DNA of 8,628 nucleotides from CAYWNK01 sp047639615 (GTDB taxonomy: Bacteria > Planctomycetota > UBA1135 > GCA-002686595): assembly GCA_047639615.1 (NCBI GenBank), contig JBLIOL010000244.1, forward strand, positions 1-8,628. Direction: 5' to 3'. Of this stretch, positions 1 through 6,816 are shown in pieces. Each line of letters begins with the position of its first letter. Position 1 is the stretch's first letter. The translations under genes were made by a program, and so were the position numbers. The notes under the pieces are model-generated. The model was not told the DNA's origin, did no database searches, and was given only the letters and a program-made list of their open reading frames with translations.

Positions 1-744
1 GCGTCGCGCCAGGAGTTCGGACAGCCGGCCGGTGGCGCGGATCTTGTCCTGGGTGATGCGGAAGTCATAGGCAACCCGATGCCAGGTCACCTGGTGATCC
101 TCGAGGATCGCGTAGCAAGCCCGACTGTCACCGTCGCGCGGCTGCCCCACGGAGCCCACGTTGATGAAGGCCTTGCCATCCTCGGGCAAGTCCATAGTGA
201 CCGTCTGCTCCCCATGCAGGGTGGCGAAGCGCAGGTCTTCGGTGTGCATGCCGGGGTGGTGCGTGTGACCGGCCACGGCCACGGACTCGAAGGAGTCAAA
301 GATTGCCCGCAGCTTGACAGGGTTGAGAATGCCGTCCGTGGAGAGCACGTACTCGCGCACGGGGTCCCGGGGTGAGCCATGCACCAGGCTAAAGCGTCCG
401 CGCTCCAAGGCATGCGGCAAGTTGCGCAGCCACTTCCAGCGGGCCTTCTTCTCCGAAGAGCTATACCAGCGCGGGCGCATGCGCTCAGCCGTGTACTCGA
501 TCGCCTGGCGTGCGTGCGGATTGAAGTCCGAGGCATCCTGGAAGAGCGCGTCGTCGTGATTGCCCATCAGGCAAAGCTCCGCATGACCGCGCACCAGGTC
601 CACGCAGAATTCCGGGTCCGGGCCATAGCCGACCACATCGCCCAAGCAATAGAGCGCTTCCACGTCCTGCCCATCGATGTGAGAAAACACGGCCTCCAAC
701 GCTTCGCGGTTGGAGTGTAGGTCAGAGATGACGGCGACTCTCAC
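1..744 (-). CDS. Metallophosphoesterase, calcineurin-like (partial, C-terminus beyond left edge)
   Basis: Reading leftward from a GTG at 744, 248 codons stay open to the window edge with no stop. The translation carries the full metallophosphoesterase signature: SDLHSN (D8, H10), GDVVGYGP (D36), GNHDD (N62, H63), VHGSP (H122) and GHTHH (H160, H162), then NVGSVGQPRDGD at about 195-206. These are the usual ligands of a two-metal (Mn/Fe/Zn type) centre that hydrolyses phosphomono- or diesters. The fold resembles the compact YfcE/phosphodiesterase branch, whose members are often 230-280 residues, so little should be missing. No signal peptide is seen, so it is probably cytoplasmic. The GTG start overlaps the stop of the upstream DHH gene by 4 bp (GTGA) and has a strong AGGAGG 10 nt upstream, which decides the start and suggests translational coupling. 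The substrate cannot be told from sequence; nucleotides are an inference from the partner gene. Confidence 0.93.
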   Translation of the reverse strand, partial: MRVAVISDLHSNREALEAVFSHIDGQDVEALYCLGDVVGYGPDPEFCVDLVRGHAELCLMGNHDDALFQDASDFNPHARQAIEYTAERMRPRWYSSSEKKARWKWLRNLPHALERGRFSLVHGSPRDPVREYVLSTDGILNPVKLRAIFDSFESVAVAGHTHHPGMHTEDLRFATLHGEQTVTMDLPEDGKAFINVGSVGQPRDGDSRACYAILEDHQVTWHRVAYDFRITQDKIRATGRLSELLARR

Positions 745-1730
745 TTGGCAAAACCCTCCTCGGCGGCTAACACCAAGCGCGCCATGACCTGCTCGAGCTC
801 ACCCTCGATGGTGGCACCCGAGGCCTTCACATGTCCCCCGCCGCCGAACTTGCGCGCGAGTGCATTGACGTTGTAGTCGGTCTTGCTGCGGGCCGAGAGC
901 TTGCACACGCCGGGCTTGACCTGGCGTAGGAAGAGCACCACCTCTACGCGCTCCACCGAGCGCAAGAGATCGAGCACATCTTCGCTATCGAAGTCCTGCG
1001 CGGCGCCGTCCGTAGCCAAGGGCATGCTCACGGCTGCGATGCGGCCGTCCGCATGGTAGCTGTGACGGCTGAGCACCTTGGCCACTTGGCCCGGGTGCGT
1101 CGCCGGGCGGCGCTGGTAGATCGAGCTGTAGAGGGTCGAAAGCTCGACGCCACCGGCCACCATCTCGGCGGCGGCCTCGAAGACCTCCGCGTCGGTGTTG
1201 GAATATTTGAACCAGCCCGTGTCCGTCACCATGGAGGTGAACACGCCGAGCCGCGCGATCGGATCGAGCTCCACATCCAGAGCCTTCGCGATGCGACGTA
1301 CCAACAGCCCCGTGGCCGCGGCAGAGGTATCAATGAAGGCCGCGTCCCACCAGGCCACATCCGGCAGCACGTGGTGATCGACCACGAGCTTCTTGGAGGG
1401 CGCAGCCGTGAAGCGCTGCTCGAGCACTCCTGTACGGCTGATCTCCGAGCAATCGAGCAACACCAAGAGGTCGTGCTCGGGCACCGGGCCGCCATCGTCC
1501 ACGGCGTAGTCGAGATGCTCCGACAGGTAGTCGAACTGCGGCTCGGGCGCATCCGTATTCAGGATCTGGACCTGCTGCCCACGGGCCTCGAGCACACGCG
1601 CCAGCGCTGCCTGAGCACCGATGCAATCACCGTCCGGACGCTGGTGCCCAGTAAGCAACACACGCTCCGCTCCGGTCAAGAGATCTAGAGCAGCCTGCTG
1701 GTCGGCGGGCAGGGCATTCGTGCTGAGCAT
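741..1730 (-). CDS. NrnA-like DHH/DHHA1 phosphoesterase (oligoribonuclease / pAp phosphatase family)
   Basis: A DHH-superfamily protein of 329 residues from the ATG at 1730. An in-frame TTG two codons earlier (1736) is possible but less likely. Neither start has a clear Shine-Dalgarno. The N-terminal DHH domain shows HQRPDGDCIG (residues about 29-38), LLDCSE with its aspartate at about 93, the family DHH triad at about 118-120, and TDTGWFKYSN with a metal-binding Asp at about 170. The C-terminal DHHA1 domain carries KFGGGGHVKASG at about 294-305, the substrate-binding GGGH motif. Length and motif order match NrnA, which degrades 2-5 nt RNAs and dephosphorylates pAp to AMP in the cytoplasm of bacteria lacking Orn. 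It lies 77 bp downstream of the amidohydrolase gene and its stop overlaps the metallophosphoesterase start, so the three are probably co-transcribed. The family call is firm; the exact substrate (nanoRNA, pAp, cyclic dinucleotide product) is inferred. Confidence 0.92.
   Translation of the reverse strand: MLSTNALPADQQAALDLLTGAERVLLTGHQRPDGDCIGAQAALARVLEARGQQVQILNTDAPEPQFDYLSEHLDYAVDDGGPVPEHDLLVLLDCSEISRTGVLEQRFTAAPSKKLVVDHHVLPDVAWWDAAFIDTSAAATGLLVRRIAKALDVELDPIARLGVFTSMVTDTGWFKYSNTDAEVFEAAAEMVAGGVELSTLYSSIYQRRPATHPGQVAKVLSRHSYHADGRIAAVSMPLATDGAAQDFDSEDVLDLLRSVERVEVVLFLRQVKPGVCKLSARSKTDYNVNALARKFGGGGHVKASGATIEGELEQVMARLVLAAEEGFAK
755..760 (-). promoter_or_regulatory. Ribosome binding site of the metallophosphoesterase gene
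   Basis: On the minus strand AGGAGG lies 10 nt before the GTG at 744, inside the last codons of the upstream DHH phosphoesterase gene. It is the only textbook Shine-Dalgarno sequence before any gene start in this window, and it fixes the non-ATG start. Confidence 0.7.
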
Positions 1731-1807
1731 GGTCAAGAATAGAGGATGGGCTAGCGGACCTGTGAGATGTGTCCACCCGCATGGTAGCGACCCAATCCCG
1801 GCCCTGA

Positions 1808-3070
1808 CTACGGCGCGCTTCCTGAAGCTCCCCGTGAAACACCGGATATCCAGGTGCCCAGCACCTCCGGCAACTCCCCAGTGAGGAAATCGAGCACTTC
1901 CGCAGCTTCAGAGCCCTCCACAGCGAACCAGGCCAGATCCGCCGCATGCCCTGGCTCCAGGCATCCCGCTTCGAGCCCCAGGGCCCGCGATGCAGCGCTG
2001 GTAGCCATACGCCAGACCTCCCCCGGAGCAAGCTCCGCATGGGACCGGCGCAAGGCACGCATCTCCGCGCGCATGTCCAAGTCCACATTGCTGGCCGAGG
2101 AGTCGGTCCCAAGGGCCAAGCAGACCCCCGCGGCCTGATATTGCTCCAAGGGGAAGCGCTCGCGCTCGAAGAAGGCGTGCGTCCCCGGACAGTGCACCAC
2201 GACGCTGCCCGCCTGGGCCACGCGCTGCACCTCCCCCGGCGCCGGCAAATTGCCATGCACCAGGGATGTATGCGGCCCGAGCAGCCCCGCAGCCTCGATC
2301 AGGTCCAGGCCCGAGGGCCCCGGTGGCGTTCCCAGCAAGCCCGCCAGGGGACCGCCGCGGCCCGCCAGCCAATCCACCTCCGCTTCGGTCTCGGCCCAGT
2401 GCACGGTGACCTGCAATTCGCGCCGCGTCGCGAGCTCCCCAAGGCCCTGCCAAAGCCCCGGCGAAACCGTGTAGGGCGCATGCGGAGCCAGCCCAGGGTG
2501 CAGCAAGTCCGACCCATCCGGTAGCGCCTCCATGGTCTGCAGCACTCCCGCCGTGCGCGCCGCATCGCCCGCATCTAGAGCTTCGCGATAGTGCACTACC
2601 CTCAAGCCAGAGGCCCGCAAGCCCTGCTCCGACAGCCCCAAGGAATCGATGTCGCCCACGGCCGTCGTGCCTGTCTGCGCCAAGCGTCGCGCACCCGCGT
2701 GCACGCCGCGCGCCAGCGCCTCCGGCTCGCGCCCTGCGCGCAGGGCCATCAACTTGCCAATCCAGGCGCCAAAGCCTCCGCTGCCCGAGACTTCGCCCGC
2801 GAGATCATGCAACTCCAAGTGCGAATGCGCGTTGACCAAGCCTGGAGTCAAGATCCCGCGCCCAAGATCCTCGAGCGCCACCCCCATCCGATTCGCCGAG
2901 CGCCGAGCCGCTGCCAATCCCGGCACACACTCCACCACCCTGCCCGCTCGCAACACCAGGGCAGCCCCGCCCAGGTGCAAATTCTCACTATCCACGAGCA
3001 CCCCCGGCGCCCATAGCACCTTGGGTTCCTGCTCCGACTCTGCTTGATCCCTGCGCATGCTGCCTATCAT
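1808..3070 (-). CDS. Amidohydrolase, cytosine deaminase / chlorohydrolase-like metal-dependent hydrolase
   Basis: About 420 residues from the ATG at 3070, the usual length for this family. Motifs in order: LTPGLVNAHSHLE (HxH, H82 and H84), GLAPHAPYTVS (H197), VHWAET (H224, E227), LVHGN (H272), VVHCPGTHAFF (H293) and LALGTDSSASN (D323). The HxH, H224 and D323 set would bind one catalytic metal, and E227 plus H272 would support deamination. This matches the clade of guanine, S-adenosylhomocysteine/5'-methylthioadenosine and aminodeoxyfutalosine deaminases and TrzN-type chlorohydrolases. The N- and C-terminal segments form the small beta-sandwich typical of the fold. No signal peptide is seen. 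Start choice is uncertain: ATG at 3058 has a weak AGG 4 nt upstream and is also possible, while a TTG at 3109 would place a terminator-like hairpin inside the coding region and is unlikely. First gene of a probable unit with the DHH and metallophosphoesterase genes. The substrate is not determinable here. Confidence 0.9.
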   Translation of the reverse strand: MIGSMRRDQAESEQEPKVLWAPGVLVDSENLHLGGAALVLRAGRVVECVPGLAAARRSANRMGVALEDLGRGILTPGLVNAHSHLELHDLAGEVSGSGGFGAWIGKLMALRAGREPEALARGVHAGARRLAQTGTTAVGDIDSLGLSEQGLRASGLRVVHYREALDAGDAARTAGVLQTMEALPDGSDLLHPGLAPHAPYTVSPGLWQGLGELATRRELQVTVHWAETEAEVDWLAGRGGPLAGLLGTPPGPSGLDLIEAAGLLGPHTSLVHGNLPAPGEVQRVAQAGSVVVHCPGTHAFFERERFPLEQYQAAGVCLALGTDSSASNVDLDMRAEMRALRRSHAELAPGEVWRMATSAASRALGLEAGCLEPGHAADLAWFAVEGSEAAEVLDFLTGELPEVLGTWISGVSRGASGSAP

Positions 3071-3076
3071 CGAGAA

Positions 3077-3103
3077 CGGGCGCCCTTCCGAGAAGGGCGC
3101 CCG
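3077..3103 (-). terminator. Strong GC-rich hairpin, probable terminator of the large secreted-protein gene
   Basis: A perfect 12-bp inverted repeat (arms 3077-3088 and 3092-3103, CGGGCGCCCTTC on the plus strand) with a 3-nt loop lies 50 bp after the stop of the 1090-residue protein gene. On the minus strand it is followed by TTCTC, only a weak U-tract, so termination may be partial or Rho-assisted. It ends just before the amidohydrolase ATG at 3070, so read-through transcripts would carry it immediately upstream of that start. Confidence 0.65.
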
Positions 3104-3153
3104 CTCCAAAGCCTTGATCCAATCCGGATCAGGCCCAAATCAAACCTTCTGAA

Positions 3154-6100
3154 TCAGTCAGGCATGGCGCTGACGCGCAGGTTCGTTACGCCCTTGATGG
3201 AGCTGAACAGGGTGATGCCCGGATCATCGGTGCCGGCCACGGTGCCGTCAAAGAGGATCATGAAGCGGACCATGTTCGGCTTGGGGCTGAAGTCGTTCAG
3301 CAGGGCCGGGTGATCCACCCAGGGGGTCAGGCTACCGGCCAAGATCTGTGCCGAGGGGCCGGAGAGTGCCACATCGCAGAGCTCGTTACCCAGCAGGTCG
3401 TCGGAAGTCCGCGCGCCCTGGAAACGAACCACGATGGGCGATGCCTCCGTACCGGACATGACGCTGTCGAAGCCGTAGTAGTTGCCGTATTCGAATTCGA
3501 AGCCCTGGGGGAACTCCGCGCTCGCGCTTCGGAAAGGAACCAGGACCTCGGGGTTCGCCATGACGGGCTGCCAGATCACATCCATGTCCCAACCCACATC
3601 AGCGGCCATCGGATCGCCGTCTTCAGTGAAGTTGAGAGAGAAGTAGTTGCCCTCGGGGCGAATCCAGCAGGAGGTCGATGCCGTGATGGAACCGGGACGC
3701 TGACGGGGCAGCTGCCAGCCACCTTCGTCAACACTCAGGTGTGCCAGAGACAGGGGATCGCCCATGGAGTCGAAGGGCAGGATCGATTGCACGTAGTCCA
3801 CGTGGGTCTGGGTGCCGACCGTGTCCTCGATGCGGATCAAGCCTTGGCTACCGCCGCCGCCCAATGCGTTCGAACCGAAGAATGCGTTGGAACCACCAGC
3901 GCCACCGGAAACGTCGAGACGACCCGGGTCCGTCCCCAGGCTGACCTGAACCGATTGGAGCTTGACCGAACCACCGGAACCACCACCGCCAGGCATGGCG
4001 TAGCGACCGAAGTTGAGGGTGTCGCCGCTCTGCAGCGAGCTGCCACCGTTACCACCGCGAGCCTGGATCTGACCGGAGACGTCGATTGTCTTGCCGGAGA
4101 CCAGGAGCAGCGCTCCACCACCACTGCCGCCTTGAGCGCCAGAGTGGTCGTGCCACTCGATGTAGGCTCCCAAGGAGGTCGCGAGGAAGTCACAGTTGAG
4201 CTGAGAACTCGCCAAGGTGCGGTAGTAGTGAGAACCACCACCGCCCCCACCGGAGCCACCGTTGAGGAAGCCGGGATAGGAGATGCTGGTATTCACGAAC
4301 CAATCCAGGGTGCGCTTCAGGTAGCCCGTGTTGTCCTCGCTGGGCGTGGCCAAGGCAATCTCAGACGCCTGGCCACCGGTGGTGTCAGGAGCATCATTGT
4401 TGGCAGCCGCGGGGAAGTCGGCCAGGGACTGCGGGGAACGACCCACGCCACCCAAACCGTTGATGGCATAGGCGCCACCTGAACCACTACCTGCCACGCG
4501 GGTGGCCACACACCAGGTGGTGATCTCCGAGGGCGGGATGAACAGGTTGACGTTGGGCAAACGCGCCACATCTGTGGAGTTGTTGATGTTAGCGGAGTTG
4601 TCCGGCCACTGGGCCTCGGTAGGCGGGTTGCCCGCGCCACCTCGGCCTCGTCCAGCTGCGCCGCCAACGCCCTCACCGACAGAACCAGTGAAGCTCATGA
4701 AGTCAGGGTTAGCCTGGGCATCGGACTCGGCATCGGCCAAGCCGATCAGAGCCGCGGTTGCGCTCCAACGATCACCACCGAAGCCACCAGCGCCTGCGCC
4801 AGCGGGAAGTGTTGCCGTGCCACCAGCTACGCTGGGTGCCAGGATTCGAGAGTCATGGGGAGCGGGCGTGACACCGTTCAGGTCGATCACACCGCCGGGC
4901 ATGATGTCCACCGGACCACGCACGTAGAGACGCGCGGGGTTGTCACCCTCGAAGCGCAGCAAACCGCCAGCCTCGATGACCACCGAGTTGAATTCGAAGA
5001 CGCCGTCCGTGACGGTGATCGCCGAAGGGAAGTCTCCCATCATGTCCGCGTTGCCGATGAAGTCGGGAACCGCGGAGCCACCCTGCGTGAGCAGCGGGAA
5101 GTCTTGGCTGTCGGTGTTCAGAATGATCTGGTCACCCTGCTTGACGTACAGGACGCCCAGGCGACCGGAGCCGCCACCGAAGCCGCGGACCAAACGACCG
5201 GAACCCCAAACCGCGCCGCTTTCAGCGCGATCCTCGGTGTAGATCGGAGCCGTGCCGCCGGGTGTAGAGAAGTCCTCGTTGAGCGTGATCGCGTCGAATT
5301 CGACAACCTCGGGAACTACGCCCCAAGCGCCACCGCCACCTTCAACTTCCAGGCGGTTACCCACCAGGTCGATGATCGAGTCAGGAGCATTGACCACGAT
5401 ACGGCGCGGACTGCTCGGGTTGGCTGCGCCGGCCGACACCAGGGGCTGGGCCGGGGTGAAGGAAAGCAGAGTGATCAGGTTCTCCGAGTCGACGCTGGCC
5501 ACGTACTCACCGGCCAGGGTGTTGCGATCCTGGGAGGTGATCAGGTTACCGTCCTCGTCCACGGACACCGTGATGAACGGTGCCGTCATGGTGCTCGGGC
5601 TAGCCAAGGTGGACGGATTCATGATGTCCCGGAAGCGGAACCAGACCTGGCTGTTGCGCCATGCGTCCACCAGCTCGGGGCCACCACTGTTGATCTGGTT
5701 GTTGGCCAAACCGTCCGTGCCGAAGCCATCGAAGAAGAAGAAGTTGCCGGAGCCAGCCGTCACGCGGTCGACGTTGTCCGGGTCTCCACCCACGATGCGG
5801 TCCATGTAGATCTCGACGATCGGGGGACCGGGTACGGGGTCGATCAGCTGGTCGGAGGTCTCGATCGTGCACTTCATGCGCGAGAGGTTCTCGCGGCCGG
5901 ACGTGCTACGGATGAAAGGCGGGTTGTCACCCTGGGCCACACCGGGGATGGTGATCTCGTAGGCCGTGTTGGGGTCGAAGCCGAAGGACGGGTTGCCGTT
6001 CTCGTCGAACGTCAGGGCCGGACGGAAAATAAGGCGCCTAGCGTCCAGGGGGTCGCTGAAGAACTGCCCCACCGGAGTGGTGCCGTTGGCAACGTTGAGC

Positions 6101-6426
6101 ACCCGGAAGGAGCTGCTGTTGACGGTGCTGATGTCCACAGGCTCCGAGAACAGGATGGCAATCTCCTGGTTCAAGAACGTGTTGACAATGGTGCAGAAGA
6201 CCTGCTCGCCACCGAGGCCGTTCGTGCAGCCAAGGGAGCAGGCGCGCACATAGAGATCGCCATCGAACTTGCCAGAGGCTGTGCTGCCGGAGCAGGAGGG
6301 TGTTGCGAACACCAGGGCCAAAGCACCCAAGGCGCTGCCAGCTTTGACCAGAGCGCTGCTGGCCTGGGTTACGAAACGGCCGAGCGCGGTGCGCTGGCTA
6401 GGGGTCACATTGGTGTTCACGTTCAT
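3154..6426 (-). CDS. Large secreted glycine-rich protein with bacterial Ig-like segments, probable lipoprotein, function unknown
   Basis: 1090 residues from the ATG at 6426, with no Shine-Dalgarno. A basic n-region of about 28 residues precedes a hydrophobic stretch (29-42) and ATPSCSGS, a non-classical lipobox with C45 as likely lipid-anchor site; simple signal-peptidase I cleavage is the alternative. C63, C67, C78 and C186 could form disulfides. Residues about 85-162 resemble a Big_5-type Ig-like domain (AILFSEPVDISTVNSSSFRVL, then DARRLIFRP and YEITIPG). Residues about 255-360 look like a second, diverged copy. Residues 380-520 are beta-rich and alternate IEAGGLLRFEG with IMPGGVIDLNG. Residues 530-865 are glycine-rich, with runs such as GGSGGGGGGS at 723-732 and two aligned coils near 766-797 and 816-846 (GGSGG, hydrophobic strand, GG.GGS). 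The C-terminal 220 residues are ordinary in composition and show no LPXTG, PEP-CTERM or Por-type sorting tail. I infer a surface or periplasmic structural or adhesin-like protein; no enzyme motif is visible. It appears to be a single-gene unit. Confidence 0.85.
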   Translation of the reverse strand: MNVNTNVTPSQRTALGRFVTQASSALVKAGSALGALALVFATPSCSGSTASGKFDGDLYVRACSLGCTNGLGGEQVFCTIVNTFLNQEIAILFSEPVDISTVNSSSFRVLNVANGTTPVGQFFSDPLDARRLIFRPALTFDENGNPSFGFDPNTAYEITIPGVAQGDNPPFIRSTSGRENLSRMKCTIETSDQLIDPVPGPPIVEIYMDRIVGGDPDNVDRVTAGSGNFFFFDGFGTDGLANNQINSGGPELVDAWRNSQVWFRFRDIMNPSTLASPSTMTAPFITVSVDEDGNLITSQDRNTLAGEYVASVDSENLITLLSFTPAQPLVSAGAANPSSPRRIVVNAPDSIIDLVGNRLEVEGGGGAWGVVPEVVEFDAITLNEDFSTPGGTAPIYTEDRAESGAVWGSGRLVRGFGGGSGRLGVLYVKQGDQIILNTDSQDFPLLTQGGSAVPDFIGNADMMGDFPSAITVTDGVFEFNSVVIEAGGLLRFEGDNPARLYVRGPVDIMPGGVIDLNGVTPAPHDSRILAPSVAGGTATLPAGAGAGGFGGDRWSATAALIGLADAESDAQANPDFMSFTGSVGEGVGGAAGRGRGGAGNPPTEAQWPDNSANINNSTDVARLPNVNLFIPPSEITTWCVATRVAGSGSGGAYAINGLGGVGRSPQSLADFPAAANNDAPDTTGGQASEIALATPSEDNTGYLKRTLDWFVNTSISYPGFLNGGSGGGGGGSHYYRTLASSQLNCDFLATSLGAYIEWHDHSGAQGGSGGGALLLVSGKTIDVSGQIQARGGNGGSSLQSGDTLNFGRYAMPGGGGSGGSVKLQSVQVSLGTDPGRLDVSGGAGGSNAFFGSNALGGGGSQGLIRIEDTVGTQTHVDYVQSILPFDSMGDPLSLAHLSVDEGGWQLPRQRPGSITASTSCWIRPEGNYFSLNFTEDGDPMAADVGWDMDVIWQPVMANPEVLVPFRSASAEFPQGFEFEYGNYYGFDSVMSGTEASPIVVRFQGARTSDDLLGNELCDVALSGPSAQILAGSLTPWVDHPALLNDFSPKPNMVRFMILFDGTVAGTDDPGITLFSSIKGVTNLRVSAMPD

Positions 6427-6481
6427 ACCGCTGCGAATCGCTGAACCCGGACGGGGGGAGCCCGGGAGGAGGATGGGGTCA

Positions 6482-6491
6482 GGGGGGGGGG
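6482..6491. repeat. Homopolymeric G10 (C10 on the minus strand) tract
   Basis: Ten consecutive G on the plus strand lie 56-65 bp upstream of the ATG of the large secreted protein, where they read as C10 on its coding strand. They fall in the promoter or 5' leader. A shorter G6 run sits at 6453-6458. Such tracts are prone to slipped-strand length change and also to sequencing error. Confidence 0.9.
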
Positions 6492-6508
6492 ACGAGTCTG
6501 AGTACCCA

Positions 6509-6533
6509 CGCTAGGTCGCTAGGCAACCGGTTG
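6509..6533. promoter_or_regulatory. Candidate operator: two direct repeats abutting a 10-bp palindrome
   Basis: CGCTAGG occurs at 6509-6515 and 6517-6523 (period 8) and is directly followed by the perfect palindrome CAACCGGTTG at 6524-6533. The block lies about 85-110 bp upstream of the large secreted-protein start, just upstream of the C10 tract in its reading direction, which suits a regulator-binding site. No specific regulator family is recognised, and the function is inferred from symmetry and position only. Confidence 0.35.
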
Positions 6534-6613
6534 TGAGCACCACCGCGCACCAGATCCGCCCTGAAAGGGCCGACACCAAGCACACGCCTTACCCAGGCTA
6601 CCCACCACCGGGC

Positions 6614-6738
6614 GAGCAGGCCAGGAATTTCGGGCCCCTAGCCCCGGGGCAAATGTACCCTGGCCAATCGTTCGGACATGCCACGTTCGCCGCTGTGCCC
6701 CTGCAGAGCCAGCGAGATTCCCCTCGCCTGGCCTGCTC
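6614..6738. repeat. 12-bp perfect inverted repeat with distant arms
   Basis: GAGCAGGCCAGG at 6614-6625 has its exact reverse complement CCTGGCCTGCTC at 6727-6738, 101 bp apart, within the divergent intergenic region. It could be a pair of protein-binding half-sites or the base of a long hairpin. The region is rich in GGCC, which raises the chance of coincidence. Confidence 0.5.
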
Positions 6739-6816
6739 CTGGCAGCTGGCCAAGCCGCCGATCTGCGTCGCGGCCAGGGCCCTATCCCCCCACGCAGCTA
6801 CCCGTGCCCTCCCCCC

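Larger units (their letters stand above)
6427..6816. other. Divergent intergenic region between the large secreted protein and the lipoprotein gene
   Basis: This 390-bp stretch separates two genes read away from each other and should hold both promoters. Neither shows a convincing -35/-10 pair. It contains a G10 run, direct repeats beside a palindrome, a perfect GCCCCGGGGC palindrome at 6641-6650, and a 12-bp inverted repeat with distant arms. Open frames crossing it on both strands have unusual composition, no recognisable domain and no ribosome binding site, so I see no gene here. Confidence 0.6.

Noticed and set aside
1053..1688. A 211-codon plus-strand frame over the DHH gene
   Set aside because: The opposite strand encodes a complete NrnA-like protein with all motifs; this frame has none.
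3071..3109. Upstream TTG start extending the amidohydrolase by 13 residues
   Set aside because: It would place the 12-bp terminator-like hairpin inside the coding sequence, and family members do not need the extension.
3115..3131. Second small inverted repeat TGATCC / GGATCA before the main hairpin
   Set aside because: Only a 6-bp stem with a 5-nt loop and no U-tract; not distinguishable from chance.
3310..4482. A 390-codon open frame on the plus strand
   Set aside because: Same reason: antisense to the glycine-rich part of the large gene, with threonine/valine/arginine-rich composition made by complementing Gly codons and no recognisable family.
5731..5743. Trinucleotide repeat (GAA type) giving four phenylalanines in the large protein
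   Set aside because: Only about four units and in frame; length change would not shift the frame, so no switching role is supported.
4855..6444. A 529-codon open frame on the plus strand, antisense to the large secreted protein
   Set aside because: It is the mirror of a GC-rich coding frame. Its product is rich in Arg, His, Asp and Val with no signal or domain, while the minus-strand reading has a signal sequence and Ig-like domains.
6473..6514. Mini-frame MGSGGGDESEYPR with a GGAGGAGG next to its ATG on the plus strand
   Set aside because: The purine run abuts the ATG with no spacing, the product is 13 residues, and its glycines come from the G10 tract.
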